A stretch of 64,000 nt of DNA from Thermohalobaculum sp038534135 (GTDB lineage Bacteria; Pseudomonadota; Alphaproteobacteria; Rhodobacterales; Rhodobacteraceae): positions 62,001 through 126,000 of the forward strand of contig JBCAXJ010000002.1 of the NCBI GenBank assembly GCA_038534135.1, read 5' to 3'. Positions within the stretch are counted from its first letter, which is position 1; every line of letters starts with the position of its first letter. The notes below the pieces were generated by a model that made no database searches, was not told the origin of the DNA, and saw only the letters and a program-made list of their open reading frames with translations. The position numbers and the translations under genes are program-made. This document shows positions 42,245 through 50,507 of the stretch, in pieces.

Positions 42245-44011
42245 ATGAGGAAGCTACTGATGGGCGTGGCCGTTGCCGCGCTCGCCTCAACCACCGGTTG
42301 GGCTGCCGGAATCACCGAGGCGGATCTGGCGAACGACACGGCGGATACGTCGAGTGTTCTGACCAACGGCATGGGGCGCCATCTACAGCGCTACAGCCCG
42401 CTGGACACCCTGAACAAGGACAACGTCAAGAACCTGTTCCCCGCCTGGGCGTTCAGCTTCGGCGGCGAAAAGCAGCGCGGTCAGGAAGCACAGCCGATCA
42501 TCCACGATGGCATGATGTATGTGACCGGATCGTATTCGCGCATCTACGCGATCGATCTGAAGACCGGCGAGGAGAAATGGCAGTACGATGCCCGCCTTCC
42601 GGAGGGCATCCTGCCGTGCTGTGATGTGGTGAACCGCGGTGCCGCGATCTACGGTGACAAGATATATTTCGGCACGCTCGATGCCCGCATCGTCGCGTTG
42701 AACAAGGACACCGGTAAGGTTGTCTGGCGCAAGAAAATCGCCGACTACAAGGCCGGCTACAGCTACACCGCGGCCCCGCTGATCGTGAAGGGTCTGATCA
42801 TCACCGGCAATTCGGGTGGCGAGTTCGGCATTGTTGGCGAGGTGCAGGCACGTGACGCCGAGACCGGCGAAATGGTCTGGACCCGCCCGGTGATCGAAGG
42901 CCACATGGGCACCTACCAGGGCAAAGAGTCCACGATGACCGGCACGCTGAACGCGACCTGGCCCGGTGACATGTGGAAGACGGGCGGCGGTGCCACCTGG
43001 CTGGGTGGGTCCTATGACGCCGAAACCGACACGCTGGTCTTCGGCGCAGGCAACCCGGCCCCGTGGAACTCGTGGCTGCGGGATGCGGGCCAGAACAATG
43101 ACGGCTCGGGCGACAACCTCTATGCCGCCAGCCGGATCGGCATCAACCCGGACAATGGCGAGATCAAGTGGCACTTCCAGACCACCCCGCGTGAGGGCTG
43201 GGACTATGATGGTGTCAACGAGGTCGTGGCCTACACCAACCGGGCGGGCGAGAAACGCTGGGCGACCGCCGACCGGAACGGCTACTTCTATGTGCTGAAC
43301 CGCGAAGACGGTAAGTTCGTGCGCGGCGTGCCGTTCGTCAAAGACATTTCGTGGGCGTCGGGCCTGGACGAGAACGGCCGCCCGATCTGGGTTGAGGAGA
43401 ACCGCCCCGGCGATCCAGCCGCCGCCGCCGATGGCAAGAAGGGCGAGGTGATCTTTGCATCGCCGTCCTTCCTGGGTGGCAAGAACTGGATGCCGATGGC
43501 GTTCTCCCAGCGCACGGGCAACTTCTATGTTCCGTCGAACGAGTGGGGCATGGACATCTGGAACGAGCCGATCACCTACAAGAAGGGCGCGGCCTATCTG
43601 GGTGCGGGCTTCACCATCAAGCCGAACTATCAGGACCATATCGGGTCGCTGAAGGCAATCGACCCGGATACCGGCGAGACGAAGTGGGAGTACAAGAACG
43701 AAGCTCCGCTTTGGGCCGGGGTCATGACCACGGCTGGCGGGCTGGTCTTCACCGGCACACCGGAAGGTCACCTGATCGCGTTGGATGACGAGACAGGCGA
43801 GAAACTGTGGAGCTTCCAGACCGGGTCCGGCATCGTCGGCCAGCCGATCACCTGGGAGATGGACGGCGAGCAATACGTCTCGGTCACGTCCGGCTGGGGC
43901 GGTGCGGTTCCTCTCTGGGGCGGCGAAGTTGCCAAGCAGGTCAAGTACCTGAACCAGGGCGGATCCGTCTGGGTCTTCAAACTGCCGAAGCAGCTCGCCT
44001 CGGCGGACTGA
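42245..44011 (+). CDS. PQQ-dependent alcohol dehydrogenase with lanthanide-type DYD motif
   Basis: Periplasmic quinoprotein of 588 residues with a signal peptide (to about residue 21) and eight-bladed propeller. Adjacent Cys125-Cys126 form the usual vicinal disulfide. Metal ligands Glu193 (GGEFG), Asn270 (GAGNPAPW) and catalytic Asp320 are joined by Asp322 in REGWDYDGVN; the second Asp marks lanthanide-dependent XoxF/PedH-type enzymes, while calcium enzymes lack it. Overall it resembles the ethanol/broad-alcohol branch rather than classical XoxF. GGGAGGACGCA precedes the ATG. No cytochrome partner is adjacent. Confidence 0.93.
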   Translation: MRKLLMGVAVAALASTTGWAAGITEADLANDTADTSSVLTNGMGRHLQRYSPLDTLNKDNVKNLFPAWAFSFGGEKQRGQEAQPIIHDGMMYVTGSYSRIYAIDLKTGEEKWQYDARLPEGILPCCDVVNRGAAIYGDKIYFGTLDARIVALNKDTGKVVWRKKIADYKAGYSYTAAPLIVKGLIITGNSGGEFGIVGEVQARDAETGEMVWTRPVIEGHMGTYQGKESTMTGTLNATWPGDMWKTGGGATWLGGSYDAETDTLVFGAGNPAPWNSWLRDAGQNNDGSGDNLYAASRIGINPDNGEIKWHFQTTPREGWDYDGVNEVVAYTNRAGEKRWATADRNGYFYVLNREDGKFVRGVPFVKDISWASGLDENGRPIWVEENRPGDPAAAADGKKGEVIFASPSFLGGKNWMPMAFSQRTGNFYVPSNEWGMDIWNEPITYKKGAAYLGAGFTIKPNYQDHIGSLKAIDPDTGETKWEYKNEAPLWAGVMTTAGGLVFTGTPEGHLIALDDETGEKLWSFQTGSGIVGQPITWEMDGEQYVSVTSGWGGAVPLWGGEVAKQVKYLNQGGSVWVFKLPKQLASAD

Positions 44012-44051
44012 TCAAAGCGATGGGCTGATCTCCCTGTCAGTCCAGCGAACG

Positions 44052-44082
44052 GGCCGTCGGCAGCGATGCCGGCGGCCTTTTT
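44052..44082 (+). terminator. Rho-independent terminator of the PQQ dehydrogenase gene
   Basis: GGCCGTCGGC (44052-44061) pairs with GCCGGCGGCC (44068-44077), one G-U pair, loop AGCGAT, followed by TTTTT. Strong canonical structure 40 bp after the stop. Confidence 0.9.
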
Positions 44083-44110
44083 GTGTCGAGGGCGAGGTGC
44101 GCGCGCGCCC

Positions 44111-44842
44111 TCATGTCAACCGGTTGAGCGGCTCGAAATGGTGCATGCTGTCGAAACGACAGAACTCGATCGGACCCAGCGCGATGTTCCGCAAGCGCGC
44201 ACTGTGCCGATTGAAAAGCGCGTCGCCGAACGCCACGACCTCTGCTGCCAGGGACGGGGATTGCCAGCGCAGCGGATAGGCCAGCGTGATGTGGAAAATA
44301 TAGGTCGCGAACTCCGGCGGTGTCAGACCTGTCGCCTGCCTCAACCGGTCCCGCGACAGTCGCAACCCGGCCTCGCTTGGATCATCGGCGCCTGTCACTG
44401 TCATGCTGTGCCCCCCGAATAGATCAAGCGCTTTGACGCGAAACGCCGTCGGCAGCTCCAGCCCGTCCGTGCGCTTCAGCATCAGGTCCGTCAGCGCGTC
44501 ATGCGACAGATCCGGTGCAGCACCGTCGGGCCAGACCCCACCCGGACGGGTCTCGGGCGAGGTTCCCTGGAAGACTGTCATGTGAAAACTCGGTGGTGGC
44601 AGGAACGCATAGAACGGCGCAAACGCGCTGCGCATCATGGCCTCCTGGATCTCGAGCATCGCCGCGAACGCATCCGACGCCTGGTCGATGGGGCAGACAA
44701 ACGTGTTGCCCGGCCAGATCTGGACCGCACCGTCGGGATGAAACTTCTCACCCAGCCCGGGCGGGCTAATCCCGCGGGGGTACGGCCTGCCGGACAGCTG
44801 TCCGGTCAGATACGCGATCGGATCGGGTCGTTTCGGTGTCAT
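44111..44842 (-). CDS. 2H phosphoesterase-like (DUF1868) protein
   Basis: A 243-residue protein with the two His-x-Thr motifs of the 2H superfamily: FHMTVFQG in the middle and FHITLAYP near the end. The N-terminal extension contains YLTGQLSGRPYPRGIS. Relatives include RNA ligases and cyclic phosphodiesterases acting on 2',3'-cyclic phosphates; the substrate here is unknown. GAAGGACG precedes ATG 44842. It is divergent from the response regulator. Confidence 0.78.
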   Translation of the reverse strand: MTPKRPDPIAYLTGQLSGRPYPRGISPPGLGEKFHPDGAVQIWPGNTFVCPIDQASDAFAAMLEIQEAMMRSAFAPFYAFLPPPSFHMTVFQGTSPETRPGGVWPDGAAPDLSHDALTDLMLKRTDGLELPTAFRVKALDLFGGHSMTVTGADDPSEAGLRLSRDRLRQATGLTPPEFATYIFHITLAYPLRWQSPSLAAEVVAFGDALFNRHSARLRNIALGPIEFCRFDSMHHFEPLNRLT

Positions 44843-44922
44843 GCAGCGTCCTTCGTAAAACACCCGTGCCGCTACCCCACCATGCGCCACGGAAGGGCCA
44901 CAAAAATCGGGAGGCTGTTTTG

Positions 44923-44938
44923 TCCGACCATGGTCGGA
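44923..44938. promoter_or_regulatory. Perfect 16-bp palindrome upstream of the LuxR-type response regulator
   Basis: TCCGACCATGGTCGGA, exact dyad symmetry, 36 bp before the response regulator start. Its size and position fit a dimeric operator of the NarL/FixJ class, suggesting autoregulation of the RR-FIST-kinase operon. Confidence 0.65.
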
Positions 44939-44973
44939 GAGACTTCGTCGAGAGAAACGGCTAACATCACATC

Positions 44974-45648
44974 ATGACACTCGATACGCCAACACCGCGG
45001 TCTTTCCTCGTGATCGATGATCACCCGTTGTTCTGCGATGCCCTGTCGATGACGCTGCGGTCCTTCCGTGACGACACGCAGGTCGCCACCGCCAACTCAC
45101 TGGGGCAGGGGTTGAGCGCGATCGACGAAGGTGCAGCGCCGGATATCGTGCTGCTGGACCTGAACCTGCCGGATGTCGACGGCGTCGATGGCCTGACCCG
45201 GCTGCGTCAGAAGCTGGCCGACACCCCGATCGTCGTCGTCTCGTCGCATGACGACGATGCCGTTGTCACCCGCGTCCTGAAAGCGGGTGCGGTCGGGTTT
45301 GTGTCGAAGAAATCGGGCGGCAGCGACCTGGAAGCCGCGTTGCGGAAGATCTGGAACGGCGAGACCTGCGTGCCCAAGGGCTACCGCCCCGTTGCGAACG
45401 GATGCAATCCGGCGGCCGACGCGCAGGACGGGGTCGCCAAGCTCGACCTGCTGACGCCGCAGCAACGCCGTATCCTGATGCTGGTCAGCGAGGGGCGGCT
45501 GAACAAGCAGATTGCCGGAGACCTCTCGATCGCCGAGACGACGGTCAAGGCGCATATCACCGTCATTCTGCGCAAGCTTGGCGTCCAAAGTCGGACGCAG
45601 GCGGCCCTGATGGCGCAAAAGGCCCAACTCGGTTCGCTCTTGCACTAG
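44974..45648 (+). CDS. NarL/FixJ-type response regulator (probable alcohol-oxidation regulator)
   Basis: A 224-residue regulator: receiver with Asp15-Asp16, phospho-acceptor Asp62 (VLLDLNLPD), switch Ser and Lys (VVVSSHDDDA; SKKSGG), and a LuxR-type HTH (LTPQQRRILMLVSEGRLNKQIAGDLSIAETTVKAH). Proteins of this type (AgmR/ErbR/ExaE) control PQQ alcohol dehydrogenases; the nearby dehydrogenase makes this likely. The following FIST and kinase genes are 45 bp and then overlapping downstream. Confidence 0.9.
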   Translation: MTLDTPTPRSFLVIDDHPLFCDALSMTLRSFRDDTQVATANSLGQGLSAIDEGAAPDIVLLDLNLPDVDGVDGLTRLRQKLADTPIVVVSSHDDDAVVTRVLKAGAVGFVSKKSGGSDLEAALRKIWNGETCVPKGYRPVANGCNPAADAQDGVAKLDLLTPQQRRILMLVSEGRLNKQIAGDLSIAETTVKAHITVILRKLGVQSRTQAALMAQKAQLGSLLH

Positions 45649-45693
45649 GTCGACACCCCGCACTACCCTTTCCGGAAAAATCCGGGGAGGATC

Positions 45694-46887
45694 ATGCGCG
45701 ACGACATCGAGTCGCGGTTGGACTGTGGCGCCGGTTCGCGTGCGGACCGGACCGTCGTGCGGACGTGCAGCACAAACCCAGACACGACCGCGGCATTTGC
45801 CGAAATTGCAGCCGGGTTCGAAGGCCGTGACCTTGGCTTTGTGCTGCTGTTTGTCTCGCCAAAGCACGACCGCGACGCCATCGTGGACGGCTGCAACGCA
45901 CACCTGTCAGACACACAGGTTCTCGGCTGCACCACCGCCGGAGAACTGGGCCCCGACGGCTATCAGCACGGCAGCATCGTAGCGCTCGGCTTCCCGCGGA
46001 GCAATTTCGTGGTCAGAACGCACCTGATCCAGCCGGTCTCCGAGTTCTCTCTCGACCAGGGGTCGACCATCGCCAGCGATCTGATGCGCCCGGACGGTCT
46101 GGAAGAAGCGGCCCTGTGGGATCATCGCTTTGCGCTCCTGTTCATCGACGGGTTGGCGCGGCGCGAGGATGCGGTGGTTGCAGCCCTTGCCCCGTCCCTG
46201 GGCGGCGTCCCGCTGATCGGCGGGTCCGCGGGCGACGGGCTCGACTTCGGGCAGACCTTCGTGATTCACGGCGGGCGGTTTCATGCGGATGCAGCCGTGC
46301 TTGCCATCGTGCACACGAACTGCCCGATCAAGGGCTTCCGGCTGGACAACTTCGTGCCCACGGATCACCGCATGGTCGTCACGGGCGCCGACCCAGCCGA
46401 GCGTTTGGTCACCGAGATCAACGTCGAACCCGCCGCGCGCGAATACGCCCGGATCGTCGGCAAGGACCCCGAACAGCTTTCGCCGTTCATCTTCGCCGAG
46501 AACCCCGTGGTCGTGCGGGTCGGCGGAGAGCATTTCTGCCGCTCGATCCAGAAGGTCGAGGACAACGGCGACCTGCGGTTCTATTGCGCGATTGACGAAG
46601 GCCTTGTGCTGACGGTCGCCAGATCGACCGACATCGTTGCCCATCTCGACGAAAACCTGGAAGCCCTGGCCGAGAAAACGCCCCCCGATCTGGTGTTGGG
46701 CTTCGACTGCGTCCTGCGCCGCCTAGATGTCGAGACCTCGCAGAAAACCCGCGAGATGTCGCGCGTGCTGGCGCGGCACGGCGTGATGGGCTTCAACACC
46801 TACGGCGAACAGTATCGCGGAATGCATGTGAACCAGACCTTCACCGGCGTCGCGGTCTATCCGTCGGATGCGCGTTTGGATGACTGA
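45694..46887 (+). CDS. FIST-domain sensory protein
   Basis: A 397-residue FIST_N plus FIST_C protein: VLGCTTAGELGPDGY, LIGGSAGDGLDF (N domain) and LGFDCVLRRLDVETSQKTREMSRVLARHGVMGFNTYGEQYRGMHVNQTFTGVAVYP shortened here to its key end motif GMHVNQTFTGVAVYP (C domain). FIST proteins sense small ligands; NosP members bind haem/NO and pair with hybrid kinases. GGGGAGGATC precedes ATG 45694. The stop overlaps the kinase gene, so it is likely the kinase's sensor subunit. Confidence 0.9.
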   Translation: MRDDIESRLDCGAGSRADRTVVRTCSTNPDTTAAFAEIAAGFEGRDLGFVLLFVSPKHDRDAIVDGCNAHLSDTQVLGCTTAGELGPDGYQHGSIVALGFPRSNFVVRTHLIQPVSEFSLDQGSTIASDLMRPDGLEEAALWDHRFALLFIDGLARREDAVVAALAPSLGGVPLIGGSAGDGLDFGQTFVIHGGRFHADAAVLAIVHTNCPIKGFRLDNFVPTDHRMVVTGADPAERLVTEINVEPAAREYARIVGKDPEQLSPFIFAENPVVVRVGGEHFCRSIQKVEDNGDLRFYCAIDEGLVLTVARSTDIVAHLDENLEALAEKTPPDLVLGFDCVLRRLDVETSQKTREMSRVLARHGVMGFNTYGEQYRGMHVNQTFTGVAVYPSDARLDD

Positions 46888-48229
46888 GATGTCGCAAGGC
46901 GCACCAATCGACGGCCTGCTCGACGGCTCGACCGACCTGGAGACCCAGAACCACAAGCTCCGGCGCATCACGGAGGTTCTGATGAACCGCGTCGAACGCA
47001 ATGCCGAACAATCGGGCGACGGCTACAGCCTGTTCCAACGGGCGATAGCGCTTGAAGGCGAGGTGAATGCCCGCACCGTCGAACTGCAACGCACGCTCGA
47101 CCTGCTCAATCGCGCGAATCTTCAGCTTTCGGCAGCCTCGGCAGCGGCCGAGGAGGCCAACCGCGCGAAGTCGCGCTTTGTCGCTGCCGCCAGTCACGAC
47201 GTGCGCCAGCCCCTGACCGCGGCGAAGCTCTACCTTGAACAGATCGCCCGCACCGAGCTGGACCCGAAGCAGGAGAACATCGTCGGCCAGCTGTCCAGCG
47301 CCTTCCGGTCGGTCGAAAGCATCATCGGCTCGCTGCTGGACATCTCGCGTCTGGATTCGTCCGCGACCCGGGCCGAGATCTCGGCCTTCCCCGTATCGCG
47401 CGTGCTCGAACCGGTGATCGAGGAGTTTCAGCCGCTGGCCGCGCAGAACGGGCTCGATCTCTGGTGTATCCCGTCTTCGGTCTGGGTCCTCAGCGATCCG
47501 TTCTACCTGCGCCAGATCATCCAGAACTTCGTCTCGAACGCCGTCCAGTATAGCGGCAGCGGTCGGGTGCTCGTCGGGTGCCGCAAGCGCGGGGATGAGC
47601 TCGAGATCCAGGTCTACGACACCGGGCCGGGCCTGACCGAGGACGAACGCAAGCTGATCTTCGCCGAGTTCAAACGTCTGCCGAGCAAGACCCACCGGGC
47701 CGGGAATGTTGAAGGCGTCGGGCTTGGTCTCGCGATCGTCGAACGCGCCGCAAAGCTGTTGCGCCATCCGCTTGACCTGCGCTCGATCCCTGGTCGGGGC
47801 TCGGTTTTCTCGGTGCGGGTCCCGACATGTTCGCCGCAGGAAATGGCGGACGAGCAGGACGACGCGTTCGGGCAGGAGACGGCAGAGGCGCAGATCGTCC
47901 TGTTGCTGAGCCAGAATACCGCGCTGTCCGACCAGATCGTCGGCCTGCTGGACGGCTGGGGGATGGCCTGCATCTGCGCGACGTCGCCCACGGATGCCCG
48001 GCGCAATCTCAGCCAGCTCGGCATCGCACCGGATGCCATTGTCGTGGACGAGGCCACTTTCTCGGATGAGCAGCTTCGGGAGATCGAGGGACGGGGCGGG
48101 CTTGCGACGCGCCATGTCAGATTGTCGAACGGGACGGATGCCCCGAACGACCGGTCCGAGATTTCAACGGATACAGTGTTCCTGACGCGTCCCTTGCGGC
48201 CGCACCGTCTGCGCGCAGCGCTGGCGTAA
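46880..48229 (+). CDS. Histidine kinase with degenerate C-terminal receiver
   Basis: A 449-residue soluble kinase without membrane segment. N-terminal coiled coil (about 50-100), phosphorylated His in AAASHDVRQPLTA (residue 106), ATPase domain with NFVSNAVQYS, DTGPGLTE and VGLGLAIVERAAK, then a receiver-like domain (from about 310) where the acidic pair is replaced by SQNTA and the Lys by Arg (FLTRPLRP). It resembles NahK/LadS-type hybrid kinases. The start overlaps the FIST stop (ATGACTGA). Partner of the response regulator upstream. Confidence 0.9.
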   Translation: MTEMSQGAPIDGLLDGSTDLETQNHKLRRITEVLMNRVERNAEQSGDGYSLFQRAIALEGEVNARTVELQRTLDLLNRANLQLSAASAAAEEANRAKSRFVAAASHDVRQPLTAAKLYLEQIARTELDPKQENIVGQLSSAFRSVESIIGSLLDISRLDSSATRAEISAFPVSRVLEPVIEEFQPLAAQNGLDLWCIPSSVWVLSDPFYLRQIIQNFVSNAVQYSGSGRVLVGCRKRGDELEIQVYDTGPGLTEDERKLIFAEFKRLPSKTHRAGNVEGVGLGLAIVERAAKLLRHPLDLRSIPGRGSVFSVRVPTCSPQEMADEQDDAFGQETAEAQIVLLLSQNTALSDQIVGLLDGWGMACICATSPTDARRNLSQLGIAPDAIVVDEATFSDEQLREIEGRGGLATRHVRLSNGTDAPNDRSEISTDTVFLTRPLRPHRLRAALA

Positions 48230-48242
48230 CGCGCGGCAGATC

Positions 48243-49145
48243 TCAGTCTCTGGCCAGGAACTCCGCGATTTCGCGCAGCGATCGGTCGGCTTCCGGGATC
48301 TCGTCGTAGAACTCGAACACATGCCACATGTGCGGGTGCACCCGAACCTCGCAAGCGGTCCCGGCATCGCGAAGGCGCTCGGCCAGGCGCAGCACCTGAT
48401 CGCACAACACGTCCCGCGTGCCCGTCGTCACGAAGATCGGTGGCAGGCCGCGCGGCCAATCAGCGTAGACCGGCGAAAGCTCGGGGTCCGTCGGATCGGC
48501 ACCGGGCGCATAGACCTCTGCCGCAGCGGCAATCATCTCCGGCGACAGTGTCGGGTCGTCACCATCGGGCATGTCCGCAGACACTCCCAAAGCGCTCATG
48601 TCACACCAGGGCGAAAGCAACGCGACTTTCGTCGGCAGTGGCAGATCTTGGGCAAGCGCCCGCTGCAGGAGCACGAGCGCCAGATTGCCGCCTGCCGATT
48701 CTCCGATCAGTGCGAACGGACCGCGTTCGGACAGCGCCCGGTACACCGCAAAACCATCCTCGGTCGCGGCGGGATAGGGGTGCTCCGGTGCCAGACGGTA
48801 ATCGACCAGCGTGATCCGATAACCCGAGTACGCAGCCAGCGGCGCTGCCAGGATCAGATCCTCGCGCGCGCTGCCTGAAAAGTACCCGCCACCAAAACAG
48901 TACAATGCGTCCCGCGCACCGTCCCATCCGGCTGGCGTTGCGACAAGGCATGGAACGCCCGCGATCGTGGCTTCGGACAGCGCGACCGGATGTCGGGACA
49001 GCGCCCGCTCCGCGCGTTTCAACGCATCGATCCGAGCAACCTCGCGATACGCCCAGGCCGTCCGATCGGTCAGCGGCGGCAACTCTGGACGCCTGGCGGA
49101 CAGAAACGCCAAGGCCGCTGTGCTGAGGTCCGGCGTCGCTGACAT
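48243..49145 (-). CDS. Alpha/beta hydrolase, HSL-type esterase with FGGG oxyanion motif
   Basis: A 300-residue esterase of the hormone-sensitive-lipase group. Nucleophile Ser150 in GESAGG; acid in RDVLCDQ; His in HMWHVFEF. The HGGG oxyanion-hole motif reads FGGG (84-87). YRLAPEHPYPAA is conserved. A strong antisense relation exists with the converging kinase gene (13 bp between stops). Substrate unknown. Confidence 0.88.
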   Translation of the reverse strand: MSATPDLSTAALAFLSARRPELPPLTDRTAWAYREVARIDALKRAERALSRHPVALSEATIAGVPCLVATPAGWDGARDALYCFGGGYFSGSAREDLILAAPLAAYSGYRITLVDYRLAPEHPYPAATEDGFAVYRALSERGPFALIGESAGGNLALVLLQRALAQDLPLPTKVALLSPWCDMSALGVSADMPDGDDPTLSPEMIAAAAEVYAPGADPTDPELSPVYADWPRGLPPIFVTTGTRDVLCDQVLRLAERLRDAGTACEVRVHPHMWHVFEFYDEIPEADRSLREIAEFLARD

Positions 49146-49218
49146 CCGATCTCCTTAAGGGCCAAGGCAAAGTTTAGCTTAGCCCAAGTTGCAACCGCTT
49201 CAATCCATCCAAAGGACC

Positions 49219-49650
49219 CTATGGGTGCCCTTTATCCGACAGCGCGCGTTCCAAAAGGCTTTTGAGCGCCTCTTTGTCGGGACCTGAGACCACGCCAAGG
49301 ATCTCTTCGATCGTGTCCGCGACAGCGTGTTGCAAGTCCTGCACGACCTGCCCACCAGCTTCGGTCAGGCTGACCAGAGTGACGCGCGCATCATGCTCGG
49401 ACGCTTCGCGCATGACCAGGCCCTTCATCTCCAAGGACCGGATCGTGCGGGTCATCTGAGACTTGTCGCGCGCAACGCGCTTGGTGAGTTCCTGTAATCC
49501 CGGGCGCCCCATCTCGGCGAGGGTCAGAAGCACAATACCGCCTCCCGGGCCGACTTTGGCCGTGTCGAACACATGCGCTTTCGACTGGAGGCTGAAGTGG
49601 ATCCTCCGCATGAAGCGATCAATGAGTAGCGCGAGTTCTATATCGGGCAT
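49219..49650 (-). CDS. MarR-family transcriptional regulator
   Basis: A 143-residue winged-helix regulator: LAEMGRPGLQELTKRVARDKSQMTRTIRSLEMKGLVMREASEHDAR is the DNA-binding core, with dimer helices at both ends. It is divergent from a small membrane protein gene, with an inverted repeat in between, so it probably represses that gene and itself. The ligand is unknown. Confidence 0.9.
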   Translation of the reverse strand: MPDIELALLIDRFMRRIHFSLQSKAHVFDTAKVGPGGGIVLLTLAEMGRPGLQELTKRVARDKSQMTRTIRSLEMKGLVMREASEHDARVTLVSLTEAGGQVVQDLQHAVADTIEEILGVVSGPDKEALKSLLERALSDKGHP

Positions 49651-49671
49651 TCGCAGAAATCGTTGACTTAG

Positions 49672-49693
49672 TCCACCAAATAGGGTTGGTGGA
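49672..49693. promoter_or_regulatory. Putative MarR operator
   Basis: TCCACCAA-N6-TTGGTGGA, a perfect 8-bp inverted repeat (22 bp in all), in the 105-bp divergent region between the MarR gene and the membrane protein gene. Size fits a MarR dimer. A TTGACT hexamer (49663-49668) overlaps its left flank and could be a -35 element. Confidence 0.65.
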
Positions 49694-49755
49694 TTTTGTC
49701 TACCTTATGGCATCGCAAGCTGAGTGCAAACCAACCCTGACCGAAGGGCATTCGA

Positions 49756-50217
49756 ATGAACAGCACCTATGACCTCTTGCTCAAGATCTCGGCGGTCCTG
49801 TGGATCCTCTGGGGAGTGGTTCACATGTTTGCTGGCGTGATGACGATCTCGCAAGACGCCGCGGGCGCCGTTGCGGGTATCGCCGACGCCGTGGACCCGG
49901 CCTTGATCGCCCATGACTACCATCCGGCAGTCGGCGCAGTTCTTAACCAGCACGGGTTCAACCTTCTTTGGATCGGGGCCTTCACCGTTGTCGGAGGCGT
50001 CTACATCTGGCGGCATTCCGTAACTGCCATTTTCATGACCGCAGTTGTGGGCTGGGTCACGGATGTCGGATATTTCGTGTTCATGGATCTTGGCGGCTTC
50101 GTGAACTTTGTCCCTGGCACCGTCATGACGATCATCTCGTCCGCCGCAGTCGTTCTGAGCGTGTGGGCTTATTTGATTGGCAAGCGCGGGGAGCCTGGCA
50201 AAGTGGCAAAGCACTAA
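49756..50217 (+). CDS. Four-helix membrane protein under MarR control
   Basis: A 153-residue integral membrane protein with four hydrophobic segments (about 10-30, 66-86, 90-110, 118-140). No family recognised; resembles DoxX-like or small DUF membrane proteins only in topology. Divergent from marR with the operator between, so expression is probably repressed by that regulator. The following 290 bp (50218-50507) contain nothing recognisable. Confidence 0.7.
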   Translation: MNSTYDLLLKISAVLWILWGVVHMFAGVMTISQDAAGAVAGIADAVDPALIAHDYHPAVGAVLNQHGFNLLWIGAFTVVGGVYIWRHSVTAIFMTAVVGWVTDVGYFVFMDLGGFVNFVPGTVMTIISSAAVVLSVWAYLIGKRGEPGKVAKH

Positions 50218-50507
50218 GCGGAACGTATCTCAAACGCTGTGTCTTGCAGGAATGTCCCGCTATCAGGTCGCGATAGCTGATTGCATGCCTGCCATCCGGA
50301 TTTCTTGAGTGCTCCATGGCCGAATACTACTCTAGCTTCGGATGCCCATCCCAGTCAGTCGCAGCGCTCGACTTCCGTCACTCTAGCGTCTGCAGAGGTC
50401 CCGATAGCCTTCAGGGTCGACATGGAAAACCGAGACCCGTGCGAGTTGTCATTCCTGCCGAGCTTGGCGCCTTAAAGCGACCTCATCACAGCATGAAACA
50501 TTAGAGC

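Noticed and set aside
42383..43873. Minus-strand open frame opposite the PQQ dehydrogenase
   Set aside because: The plus strand encodes a full quinoprotein with all ligands; the antisense frame has no recognisable domain.
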